DNA of 24,897 nucleotides from Candidatus Dormiibacter sp. (GTDB taxonomy: Bacteria; Chloroflexota; Dormibacteria; UBA8260): NCBI GenBank assembly GCA_025450495.1, contig JANWHI010000051.1:1-24897 (forward strand), read 5' to 3'. Made by a program: the position numbers and the translations under genes. Shown piece by piece: positions 15,496 through 22,965 of this stretch (positions are counted from its first letter, which is position 1; each line of letters starts with the position of its first letter). The notes under the pieces are model-generated. The model searched no databases. It saw only the letters and a list, made by a program, of their open reading frames with translations, and had not been told where the DNA came from.

Positions 15496-16672
15496 GCAAC
15501 ATCACTCCCTGTCTGCGGCCCTGCGCCGACACATTGCAGAGGATGCCGACCCCCGCGAGCGTCACGGCCAGTGAGGTGCCACCGTAGCTGATGAAGGGCA
15601 GCGGGACGCCGGTGGTCGGGATCACACCGGTGACCGCGCCGATGTTGACGAAGGCCTGGATCCCAATCCACGCGGAAATACCTCCGGCGAGCAGTGCCCC
15701 GTATGCATCGGGAGCGCGCAGCGAGGCGCGGACGCCGCGCCACAGCAACAGTGTGAACGCCAGCACCACGGAAACAGTTCCAACCAGGCCGAGCTCCTCG
15801 CCGATGATGGCGAAGATGAAGTCGGTGTGAGCCTCGGGTAGCCATTGGTACTTCTGCACCGAGTTGCCCAGGCCAACCCCCGCGAACCCGCCGCTGCCCA
15901 GCGCATACAGGGCCTGGCAGGCCTGGAACCCGGTGGTGAGGGGATCATCACACGGGTGGGTGAAGTTGGTCAGGCGGCTCGACCGGTATGCGACCAGCGT
16001 GACCAGCAGGTAGCCGCCCACCATGACCACGCCGAGCAGCACCAGGAGGTGGCGCTTGCGCACCCCGCCGAGCGCGAGCAGTGCGATCGCCGTGCCCGCG
16101 ATGATGATGCTGCTACCGAGGTCGCGTTCGAGCAGGACGAGCGCGAGGAGAACGCCGACCAGCAGCCCGTAGTCGCGGACACCGCGGATGGTGCGGACCG
16201 CCGGGGCGCGGTCGCACAGCCACTTCGAGAAGAACAGCACCGCGACAAGGATGGCGATCGCCGACGGTTGCACGGACAGCGGTCCGATGGTGAACCAGCG
16301 CCGGGCCCCGTTGGCCTGGGTGCCGAAGTGCGGAAGCAGCACGAGGACGAGCAGCGCCACCATGCAAAGCCCCACCACCGGCGTCAGCCGGCGCAGCCTG
16401 TGGTAGTCGATGCGCGCGAGGATGACCAGCGCGGTGACGCCGAGCGCCATGCCGATGACCTGCCTCTCGAAGAAGTAGTTGGCATTCTCGAACCACAGGT
16501 ATCCCAGCGCCTCGCTGGCGCTGTACACCATCACCAGGCCGAAGGCGCACAGCGCGGCGATGTCCGTGAGCAACCAGCCGTCGACGCCACCCAGGCTGAG
16601 AGCGCGGCCGCCGGTCAGCGTCTCGCGCAGGCGCATCGCCGGAACCGCCAGAGGCCGTGCGCGCGCTGCCAT
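15413..16672 (-). CDS. ftsW: SEDS glycosyltransferase FtsW
   Basis: FtsW polymerises lipid II at the septum together with FtsI. The 419-aa protein has about ten membrane helices and SEDS motifs NGARRWFTIGPLSVQPS (121-137), LLERDLGSS, WLPEAHTDFIFAIIGEE (277-293, containing the catalytic Asp284) and GVPLPFISYGGTS (355-367). The QPSE motif common in SEDS proteins reads QPSA. The hydrophilic 40-residue tail (about 385-419) overlaps murG by 83 bases and is probably cytoplasmic. The ATG overlaps the murD stop by one base (TGATG). The dcw position and pairing with ftsI support FtsW over RodA. Confidence 0.95.
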   Translation of the reverse strand: MAARARPLAVPAMRLRETLTGGRALSLGGVDGWLLTDIAALCAFGLVMVYSASEALGYLWFENANYFFERQVIGMALGVTALVILARIDYHRLRRLTPVVGLCMVALLVLVLLPHFGTQANGARRWFTIGPLSVQPSAIAILVAVLFFSKWLCDRAPAVRTIRGVRDYGLLVGVLLALVLLERDLGSSIIIAGTAIALLALGGVRKRHLLVLLGVVMVGGYLLVTLVAYRSSRLTNFTHPCDDPLTTGFQACQALYALGSGGFAGVGLGNSVQKYQWLPEAHTDFIFAIIGEELGLVGTVSVVLAFTLLLWRGVRASLRAPDAYGALLAGGISAWIGIQAFVNIGAVTGVIPTTGVPLPFISYGGTSLAVTLAGVGILCNVSAQGRRQGVMLRAHVDRRRRDGWPPDTGAGRRPGVAPD

Positions 16673-18027
16673 CAGGCCGGCTCCCGGCGGGGCGGCAGAG
16701 CCTGCACCGACGCGCTGAACGCCGACCCGCGCTCCTCGAAGCTGGTGAACTGGTCGAAGCTGGCGTAGCCGGGCGCGAGCACGACCACGTCGCCGGCGAT
16801 GGCACGGTCGGCGGCCACCGCGATCGCGGCGTCCTGGTCGGCGACCACGACGCGAGAAGCGTAGCCCAGTGCCGCCAGGGCCGCGTCGAGCTCCGCGGCC
16901 GTGTCTCCGTTGAGGATTGCCAGGCGCGCGTGGCGGGCGACGGCGGCGGCGAGCTCGCCGGCGGGAACGCCCTTGCTGTGGCCTCCGCCGATCCAGACGA
17001 TCGGACGGTCGAACGACTCCAGCGCCCGCGTCGCGGCGTCGACATTGGTTGCCTTGCTGTCGTTGATCCAGAGGATGCCGTCGCGGTCGGCGACGACCTC
17101 CAGGCGATGGGGCACTGCGGTGAATTCCCGCACGGCGGCCGCGATGTGGGGCGCCGGCACGCCGGCGGCATGGCCCACCGTGGTGGCAGCGAGCACGTTG
17201 AGGACGTTGTGCGCGCCAAACAGAGGGATGTCGGTGACGGGCATGACCGCGTACGGACGGCCGCCCTCGATGATGACCAGCTCAGGGCCTTCGACGGTTG
17301 CGCCGTCGACGATGCCCGCGCCGATGCCGAAGAACCGCACCGGGGCGGCGGCCCTGGCAGCCATCGACCTTGTCACCGGATCATCCCAGCCGAGCACGGC
17401 AAACGACTGCGCATGCTCGATGGCGCGGCGCTTGGCCGCCGTGTACGCCTCGAGGCTGCCGTGCCTGTCGAGATGGTCGGGGCTGAGGTTCAGCACAGCG
17501 GCGATCTCACACCTTGGCGCCAGCACGGACTCGAGCTGAAATGACGACAGCTCCAGGACCACCCAGTCGTCGCTGCCCACGGCGTCGAGGCGATCGAGCA
17601 TCGTGGCCCCGATGTTGCCGCCCAGATGGACGCGGCGACCGTCGTGACCGATCACCGCCGCGCAGAGGCTCGTGGTGGTCGTCTTGCCGTTGGTGCCGGT
17701 GATCCCCACGATGTGGCCAGGGCAGCGTTCGAAGACGAGCGCCATCTCGCTGCGCACCGGGATGCCCAGCTGTCGAGCCAGCTCGAGCTCGGGTGCCGTC
17801 CAGGACACGCCCGGTGAGGGGCATACAAGGGTGGCGCCGCGAACCATGTCCGTCTGGTAGCCGCCGAGCTGCGTGCGCACGGTGGTGGGTAGCGAGGACG
17901 CCAGCTCGCGCAGCCCGTCGTTGTCGCCGCGGTCGACGACCACGACGTCGTACCCATCGGCGGCGAGCACTCGCGCACACGCCGCACCGCTGCGGCCGAG
18001 GCCGATCACGACCGCACGACCGCTCAC
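16672..18027 (-). CDS. murD: UDP-N-acetylmuramoyl-L-alanine--D-glutamate ligase
   Basis: MurD adds D-Glu to UDP-MurNAc-L-Ala. The 451-aa protein has the N-terminal Rossmann-like domain (AVVIGLGRSG, 5-14), P-loop GTNGKTTT (111-118), VLELSSFQLE, LSPDHLDRHGSLEAYTAAK with the lysine expected to be carbamylated, HNVLNVLAA, HRLEVV, NDSKATNVDA and a C-terminal LLAP-type segment (VVLAPGYASFDQFTSFEERG), all diagnostic of MurD. The GTG start overlaps the mraY stop as GTGA, and the longer open frame upstream is mraY shadow. The stop overlaps ftsW by one base. Confidence 0.97.
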   Translation of the reverse strand: MSGRAVVIGLGRSGAACARVLAADGYDVVVVDRGDNDGLRELASSLPTTVRTQLGGYQTDMVRGATLVCPSPGVSWTAPELELARQLGIPVRSEMALVFERCPGHIVGITGTNGKTTTTSLCAAVIGHDGRRVHLGGNIGATMLDRLDAVGSDDWVVLELSSFQLESVLAPRCEIAAVLNLSPDHLDRHGSLEAYTAAKRRAIEHAQSFAVLGWDDPVTRSMAARAAAPVRFFGIGAGIVDGATVEGPELVIIEGGRPYAVMPVTDIPLFGAHNVLNVLAATTVGHAAGVPAPHIAAAVREFTAVPHRLEVVADRDGILWINDSKATNVDAATRALESFDRPIVWIGGGHSKGVPAGELAAAVARHARLAILNGDTAAELDAALAALGYASRVVVADQDAAIAVAADRAIAGDVVVLAPGYASFDQFTSFEERGSAFSASVQALPPRREPA

Positions 18028-18971
18028 CCCACCACTCCGCGCGCGCGAGCGTAGAGGACGGTGAGCAACGTGCCCACCGCGGCGGCGGCGGTGAAGCACA
18101 CCACCAGCCGCTGCTCACGCAGCCCCAGCTCCTCGAAGTGATGATGCAGAGGGCTGGCCCGCAGGATTCTGCGCCTGAAGCGCCTGACCGCGGTCACGTT
18201 GATGATCACGCTCAGGGTCTCGGCGACGAACACAATGCCCATCAGCGGCAGCAGCCAGAGAATGTGGAGCTCGGCGGCGACGGCGACGAGCGCACAACCA
18301 AGCGCCAGTGACCCGGTGTCGCCCATGAAGAGGCGCGCCGGGAACCAGTTGAAGAGCAGGAAGGCCACCAGCCCGCCAACCAGGGCGGCGCTGACCACAA
18401 CCGCCGGCAACGCGTGCTGATGCAGCGCGATGGCGAGGAGCCCGGCGAACACCACGGCTGCGCAGCTGGCTGCGAGTCCGTCGACCCCGTCGGTGAGGTT
18501 GACCGCGTTGCTCACCGCGACCACAGCGACAATGCTCGCCAGGATGATGCCAGCGCCGTGCAGGTCGGGCGCTCCGAGACCTGGCACGTACTGGCGGGTG
18601 GCGCCGACGACGTCGAGGCCGATGCCGACCAGCAGGCCGATGAAGGCCTGGAACGCCAACTTCTCCCGTGCGCCGAGCCCGAACACGCCGCGGCCGTGGA
18701 TGTTGGCGCGGTCATCGAGCAGGCCGAGCAACGCGCCCGCGCCAAGCGCAAAGACCATGACGAAGCCCAGCCGGCTGCGGTCGAAGGCCAGCCATGCGGC
18801 GGCGACGATCGCGCAGAAGAGCACGCCACCCATGGTCGGCGTCCCCTCCTTGATGACGTGGGTGGTCGGGCTGTACGCCTGCACGCGCTGCCCGGCCCCA
18901 TGGCGTGCCAGCTGCGTGATCAACCATGGGTAGAGGGCAACTCCGGCAAGCAGCGCCAGGCCGAGCACCAC
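18024..18971 (-). CDS. mraY: Phospho-N-acetylmuramoyl-pentapeptide transferase (MraY)
   Basis: MraY moves phospho-MurNAc-pentapeptide onto undecaprenyl phosphate, forming lipid I. The polytopic protein shows HVIKEGTPTMGG, the Asp pair in GLLDDRANI, NAVNLTDGVDGLA, FNWFPARLFMGDTGSLALG and SPLHHHFEELG, all MraY signatures. I favour GTG 18971 (315 aa, starting VVLGLALLAG) because GGGAGG lies nine bases upstream; GTG 19001 with a weaker AGGTGG is the other candidate. The far longer open frame is ftsI shadow. It follows ftsI by 26-56 bases, and its stop overlaps murD as GTGA. murE and murF, which often lie before mraY, are not present there. Confidence 0.95.
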   Translation of the reverse strand: MVLGLALLAGVALYPWLITQLARHGAGQRVQAYSPTTHVIKEGTPTMGGVLFCAIVAAAWLAFDRSRLGFVMVFALGAGALLGLLDDRANIHGRGVFGLGAREKLAFQAFIGLLVGIGLDVVGATRQYVPGLGAPDLHGAGIILASIVAVVAVSNAVNLTDGVDGLAASCAAVVFAGLLAIALHQHALPAVVVSAALVGGLVAFLLFNWFPARLFMGDTGSLALGCALVAVAAELHILWLLPLMGIVFVAETLSVIINVTAVRRFRRRILRASPLHHHFEELGLREQRLVVCFTAAAAVGTLLTVLYARARGVVG

Positions 18972-19027
18972 CGCGGCGTGCCTCCCGGCAGGATGCGCCA
19001 CTCGTCGATGGCCACCTGGGCGACCTG

Positions 19028-20746
19028 CTACCAGACCGGCGCGGCGAGCGTCGCGCCGAACCGCTGCACCCTCGTCTCCTGCGGGTAGTTGAGCACCACC
19101 AACATTGTGAATCGAGGGTTCTTGGCGGGGAGGAAGCCGGCGAACGACACCACGAGGTTGGAGCCGTAACGACCGTTCTGCGCGACGCTGGCGGTGCCGG
19201 TCTTGCCGGCCACCTCGCCTTTGAAAGCTGGGATTCGAGCGAGCGAACCCTCGGCGCCGCGGTCCTCGACCACGCCGGTCATCATCTGCGCCAGGGTGCC
19301 CGCGGCCGCGGTCGAGATCACCCGGCGACTGGTCGGCTTGACCGCTGTCGACCTGCCGGTGGTGGGGTCGATGACCGCCTGCACCGCGTGTGGCTGGACC
19401 CACACACCTCCATTGCCGACGGCGTTGACGGCGGCGAGAATCTCGATCGGGGTCACCTGGATGTGCTGGCCGAATGCCGCCTCAGCGAGGTCAAGCGGGC
19501 TCTGGGTGCTCTGCGGCGCGAGCGGCACATTCTGCTCGCCGGCCAGGTCGACGCCGGTCGGTGCGCCCACGCCGAAGGACAGCAGGTTGCGGTAGAAGGC
19601 GTCGGGGCCCATCAGCTGGCCGACCTTGATGGCGCCGTTGTTGAGCGACTCGTCGAGCACATACTGCATGTTGATGGTGCCGTGCGCGCGGTTGTCCCAG
19701 TCGTGGATGGTGGCGCCGTCGATGGTCGTGGGACCCTCGTTGAACGTGTACCCGGGGGTGATCGCACGGGTGTTGAGGCCACCGGCAAAGGTGATCACCT
19801 TCTCGACCGATCCCGGCTCATAGACATTCGACACGGCGAGGTCGCGAAGGTTGCCGATCGACGAGCTCCAGTAGGCGTTGGCGTCGTACGTCGGGGCCTG
19901 GGCCCAGGCTTTGATGACGCCCGTCTTGGTGTCCATCATGATCAGCGTCCCTGACGCTGCCTGGGCGCTGGCAACCCCCTGGGCGAGTGCCTGCTCGGCC
20001 CAGTACTGCAACTGGGAGTCGAGCCCAAGCTGAAGGTCCTGGCCGTTGCGCGCATTCGCCTGCGGGTCGTTGCTCAACGTGATCGAGTTGCCGGTCACGT
20101 CCCGCACCGTCGACTGGCGGCCGTCGGTGCCGTGCAGGATGCGGTCGTAGTAGGACTCGACCCCGTACTGGCCGTGGCCGTCGCTGTTGACGTAGCCGAG
20201 CAGGTTGGCGGCGAATGAGGCACCCGGGACCGGTGAGGGCTCATAGACCCGCTGCGTGGCCGGTTCCACAACGATCCCCGGAAGGTTGAGCGCGGACAGC
20301 CGGTCGGTCACCGCCTGTGAGACCCCCTTGGCCAGGTACACGAAGCGCGTCTGTTCTGAGATGAGTCCCAGGATCGTGGTCGCGTCCGCTGACAGCACCG
20401 GCGCCAGCTGGCGGGCGACATCGCCGCGAGTGGTCACCGCGATCAAGCCGGGGTCGGCGTAGACGTCGTAGACGGTCTGGTTGCTGACCAGCACCCTTCC
20501 GGTGCTGTCGAGGATGCGGCCCCGCGTCGCCGGGATGACGACCGACTTCTGGTGGAGGGCGGTCGCCGTGGCCGCGAGCTGGGCGTGCTGACGCACCTGC
20601 ACATCGAAGAGCCGCACGCAGACGGTGCCGGCCATCGCCGCGAATGCCAGCACCAGCCACATGCTGCGGTGTCGGAAGTCGGGTGCCTCAGGCGCGAACC
20701 AGCCGCGCACCCCGGGCGGTTGGCTGTCGGTGCGACGCCGGCTCAC
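19028..20746 (-). CDS. ftsI: Septal peptidoglycan transpeptidase FtsI (PBP3-type)
   Basis: This class B penicillin-binding protein cross-links septal peptidoglycan. A membrane helix (about 30-46) precedes the pedestal domain with ATRGRILDSTGRVLVSNQ (73-90). The transpeptidase domain has the catalytic serine motif SVEK (313-316, in YEPGSVEK), SLN (367-369) and KTGT (515-518). There are no PASTA domains. The 572-aa protein stops at FGATLAAPVW, about 17 residues short of the family end; translating past the TAG gives a sequence resembling the missing part (see findings). The GTG start overlaps the ftsL stop as GTGA. Confidence 0.95.
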   Translation of the reverse strand: MSRRRTDSQPPGVRGWFAPEAPDFRHRSMWLVLAFAAMAGTVCVRLFDVQVRQHAQLAATATALHQKSVVIPATRGRILDSTGRVLVSNQTVYDVYADPGLIAVTTRGDVARQLAPVLSADATTILGLISEQTRFVYLAKGVSQAVTDRLSALNLPGIVVEPATQRVYEPSPVPGASFAANLLGYVNSDGHGQYGVESYYDRILHGTDGRQSTVRDVTGNSITLSNDPQANARNGQDLQLGLDSQLQYWAEQALAQGVASAQAASGTLIMMDTKTGVIKAWAQAPTYDANAYWSSSIGNLRDLAVSNVYEPGSVEKVITFAGGLNTRAITPGYTFNEGPTTIDGATIHDWDNRAHGTINMQYVLDESLNNGAIKVGQLMGPDAFYRNLLSFGVGAPTGVDLAGEQNVPLAPQSTQSPLDLAEAAFGQHIQVTPIEILAAVNAVGNGGVWVQPHAVQAVIDPTTGRSTAVKPTSRRVISTAAAGTLAQMMTGVVEDRGAEGSLARIPAFKGEVAGKTGTASVAQNGRYGSNLVVSFAGFLPAKNPRFTMLVVLNYPQETRVQRFGATLAAPVW

Positions 20747-21234
20747 CCTCCTGCCCCGTGGTCCGAGGAGCGGACGCCGAGGGCGCCTCCGACACTGGCG
20801 ACGAACTGCTGGAGCGGGTCACCACCGCCCGGCTGCGCTGCGATCAGCGGCCCGGGAACTTTCACCACCGGCTTGAGCGGCACGTTGACGTAGGACCAGT
20901 GCCCAGCCGGCCGCATGCCGAGCTTTTGAGCCGCGGCGACGATGCGCTCGGCGCTCTCCAGGCGAGCCAGCTGATCGCCGAGCTGCGCATTCTGCCCGCG
21001 CAGTTGCTGGTTCTGGTCAGAGAGCACCACCGCCTGGTACGTCGCCGAGGTGGAATGAGCGCTCTGGCTGACGTAGGCGACACCGACCCCGGCAAGCGCA
21101 GCGATCAGCGGAAGCAACGGAAGCGGTGTGCGCGGACCGCCGCGGCGCAGGCGGGTCCGGCGCGCTGGCGATTCGTCCAGCGGGACACCGGTGAGGTCGT
21201 CGGCAGGCAGTTGAAGGCGCGTCTTTTTGGGCAA
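20743..21234 (-). CDS. ftsL: FtsL/DivIC-like division protein
   Basis: The 163-aa protein has a basic cytoplasmic N-terminus, one membrane helix (about 38-56, LPLLPLIAALAGVGVAYV) and a short coiled coil (about 67-100, SDQNQQLRGQNAQLGDQLAR) followed by AAQKLGMRPA, the usual FtsL/DivIC layout. A Pro/Gly-rich tail of about 50 residues follows. The start is TTG 21234, with GGAG nine bases upstream; no ATG or GTG is available. Placement between rsmH and ftsI is the standard ftsL slot. Sequence conservation in this family is low, so the call rests on architecture and synteny. The stop overlaps ftsI. Confidence 0.88.
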   Translation of the reverse strand: MPKKTRLQLPADDLTGVPLDESPARRTRLRRGGPRTPLPLLPLIAALAGVGVAYVSQSAHSTSATYQAVVLSDQNQQLRGQNAQLGDQLARLESAERIVAAAQKLGMRPAGHWSYVNVPLKPVVKVPGPLIAAQPGGGDPLQQFVASVGGALGVRSSDHGAGG

Positions 21235-21303
21235 TGCCCGAATCTCCGTATGGGTGAGGCGTTGGGTGGGTGACGGATGCGGACGGATGACCGACGATGC
21301 GGA

Positions 21304-22311
21304 TCAGCGCGCGTCGTCGAGCTTCTCGGCGATGCGCAGCCGGGCGGAGCGGGCTCGCGGGTTGGTGGCGAGCTCAGCGGCGTCGGGCTTGATCGCCTTG
21401 CGGCTGAGGAGGAGAAGAGAGGCCCGGTGAGCGCAGGTGCAGTGTGTCTGTTGGGGCGGACATAGACAGTTCTGTGCTGCGACGTGGAGTGCGTTCTTGA
21501 CAATGGTGTCCTCAAGGGAGTGGAAGGAGACAACCCCAAGACGCCCACCGGGCCGGATGATGCGAATTGCTGCCTGCAGTCCCGCGGTGAGGCTCTCCAG
21601 CTCGTGGTTGACCTCGATGCGGAGCGCCTGGAATGTACGGGTCGCCGGGTGGATCCTCTTCGGCCAGAAGCGGCGTGGGATGGTCCGCTCGATCACCTCA
21701 CTCAGCTGAGTCGTGGTGGCGATGGGGTGCCCAGCTCGGCTGCGGACGATCGCCGCGGCGATGCCGCGGGCGAACCGCTCCTCCCCGTAGGTTCGGATCA
21801 GGGCGACAAGGTCAGCCTCGGGCCATTCGTTGACGATGTCTGCTGCGCTGGCGCCCGAACTGGAATCCATACGCATGTCGAGCGGACCGGGTAGGCGGAA
21901 GCTGAAGCCACGCACCGGGTCATCGAGTTGCAGAGAGGAGATGCCGAGATCGAGCACGACGCCGTCGACACTCGGAAACCCGTGCTGGACGGCGATCGAC
22001 TCCATGTCGGCGAAGTCGCCATGGGCGGGGACCATCGCCTCGCCGTGGTCTGCGAAGCGTTGCCGCGCCAGGGCCACGGCGGCCGGGTCGCGGTCGATCG
22101 CAAGGATGCGCCCGCCGGGGAGGACGCGTTCGAGGAACGCGGCGGCATACCCGCCGGCACCCAGGGTGCCGTCGACGTACGTCTGCCCCGGCCGGGGCTG
22201 CAGGCTCTCTATGAGGGGGTGTAGAAGGACCGGCCGGTGACCCGTCGCCTCAGGCGTCGGACCACCGGGCGTGGCGGGGGTGTCGTCGTCCATGTCGGCC
22301 ACGATCGACAT
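21304..22311 (-). CDS. rsmH: 16S rRNA (cytosine(1402)-N(4))-methyltransferase RsmH
   Basis: RsmH (MraW) methylates C1402 N4 of 16S rRNA using SAM. The 335-aa protein shows HRPVLLHPLIESL, the SAM loop DGTLGAGGYA (47-56), AIDRDPAA, VDGVVLDLGISSLQLDD, RGFSFRLPGPLDMRMD, RTFQALRIEVNHELESL, VVSFHSLED and the Cys-rich CLCPPQQTHCTCAHR followed by NPRARSARLRIAE. The ATG at 22311 has AAGGG about six bases upstream; a second in-frame ATG lies at 22293. It follows mraZ by 36 bases and precedes ftsL by 69. Confidence 0.97.
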   Translation of the reverse strand: MSIVADMDDDTPATPGGPTPEATGHRPVLLHPLIESLQPRPGQTYVDGTLGAGGYAAAFLERVLPGGRILAIDRDPAAVALARQRFADHGEAMVPAHGDFADMESIAVQHGFPSVDGVVLDLGISSLQLDDPVRGFSFRLPGPLDMRMDSSSGASAADIVNEWPEADLVALIRTYGEERFARGIAAAIVRSRAGHPIATTTQLSEVIERTIPRRFWPKRIHPATRTFQALRIEVNHELESLTAGLQAAIRIIRPGGRLGVVSFHSLEDTIVKNALHVAAQNCLCPPQQTHCTCAHRASLLLLSRKAIKPDAAELATNPRARSARLRIAEKLDDAR

Positions 22312-22347
22312 GGAAACCCTTTTCGTCTTTTCTGCGGATGGCCGCGG

Positions 22348-22800
22348 TCACGCGGGGTCGTCCGGCACGGCTGGGCCGGAGCGACCAACTCGATCGCCCA
22401 GCTCGGTGAAGGTCTTCGCATCGAGACCTCCCCGTTCGGCGTCCCACACCACGTCTCCGACGATCTCCACCACGTTGGAGACACCGACGAAGACGGCGTG
22501 ATCCTCGATGCGGGCGAAGGTTCGGTGGTCGGGTGTGAGCAGGATGCGACCCTGGGCATCGACCTCGACCTCGCGCGCACCGGCGTAGAGATGACGCATG
22601 AACAGGCGCTGCTCGGCCGAGCTCTCGGCCGTGAGCCTGAAGTGCCGCTCGTACTCCTGCCACTCCTGGGCGGGCCTGATCACGAGACGGTTTTCCGCGC
22701 CGGGGGCAACCACTGCACCGGCGAGGTCGCGGCGGAACTGAGCAGGGAGGGCGACGCGACCCTTGGAGTCGACGGCATGGCGGAAGCTTCCGTAGAACAC
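22348..22800 (-). CDS. mraZ: Transcriptional regulator MraZ
   Basis: MraZ is a DNA-binding protein with two SpoVT/AbrB-like half-barrels that forms ring oligomers and controls its own dcw operon. The 150-aa product begins FYGSFRHAVDSKGRVALPAQFR, containing the first DSKGRVALP motif. The second is DAQGRILLTPDHR near residue 82. Length is normal, with a slightly longer C-terminus. The GTG at 22800 starts the protein; GGTGGG lies about eight bases upstream. It is the first gene of the cluster, and three GTGGK repeats lie 58-83 bases upstream, fitting autoregulation. Confidence 0.96.
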   Translation of the reverse strand: MFYGSFRHAVDSKGRVALPAQFRRDLAGAVVAPGAENRLVIRPAQEWQEYERHFRLTAESSAEQRLFMRHLYAGAREVEVDAQGRILLTPDHRTFARIEDHAVFVGVSNVVEIVGDVVWDAERGGLDAKTFTELGDRVGRSGPAVPDDPA

Positions 22801-22857
22801 GCCTCAGACCCACCGATCACGTCGCTGCCGCCGGTTGCGCACATTCGTGCCCTTCTT

Positions 22858-22883
22858 CCCCACTTTTCACCACTTCGCCCCAC
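22858..22883 (-). promoter_or_regulatory. MraZ-box-like triple direct repeat
   Basis: On the minus strand, GTGGGG (complement of 22878-22883), GTGGTG (22868-22873) and GTGGGG (22858-22863) follow each other at exactly 10-bp intervals, so the core lies on the same DNA face. Known MraZ operators are three or four TGGG-type repeats separated by 5 bp, upstream of mraZ. The array starts just after the inferred -10 box, so bound MraZ would overlap the transcription start. A degenerate fourth copy (AGGGCA, 22848-22853) is possible. Confidence 0.75.
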
Positions 22884-22893
22884 CAGTGGCGGA

Positions 22894-22922
22894 AAGGTAG
22901 CAGTCTGAACTCAACGCGTCAA
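22894..22922 (-). promoter_or_regulatory. mraZ: Predicted promoter of the mraZ-led dcw operon
   Basis: Reading the minus strand, TTGACG (complement of 22917-22922) matches five of six -35 bases. It is followed by a 17-bp spacer and TACCTT (complement of 22894-22899), which fits the relaxed TAnnnT -10 of high-GC bacteria. Transcription would begin near 22887, giving a leader of about 90 bases that includes the MraZ repeats. This is the clearest promoter in the window. Confidence 0.6.
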
Positions 22923-22929
22923 CGCGAAC

Positions 22930-22947
22930 AGATGTGCGTGTACATCT
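22930..22947. repeat. 6-bp inverted repeat upstream of the mraZ promoter
   Basis: AGATGT (22930-22935) and ACATCT (22942-22947) form a perfect dyad around a 6-bp spacer, ending 8 bp upstream of the predicted -35 box and starting 18 bp before the stop of the neighbouring membrane protein gene reading leftward is passed. Position suits an activator or repressor operator; a short hairpin after that membrane protein gene is the alternative. Confidence 0.4.
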
Positions 22948-22965
22948 CTTCACAGGCGCCGCGAG

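Noticed and set aside
21251..21272. TGGGTG repeats between rsmH and ftsL as extra MraZ boxes
   Set aside because: They lie on the opposite strand, with 12- and 4-base spacing rather than 10, and are not at a promoter.
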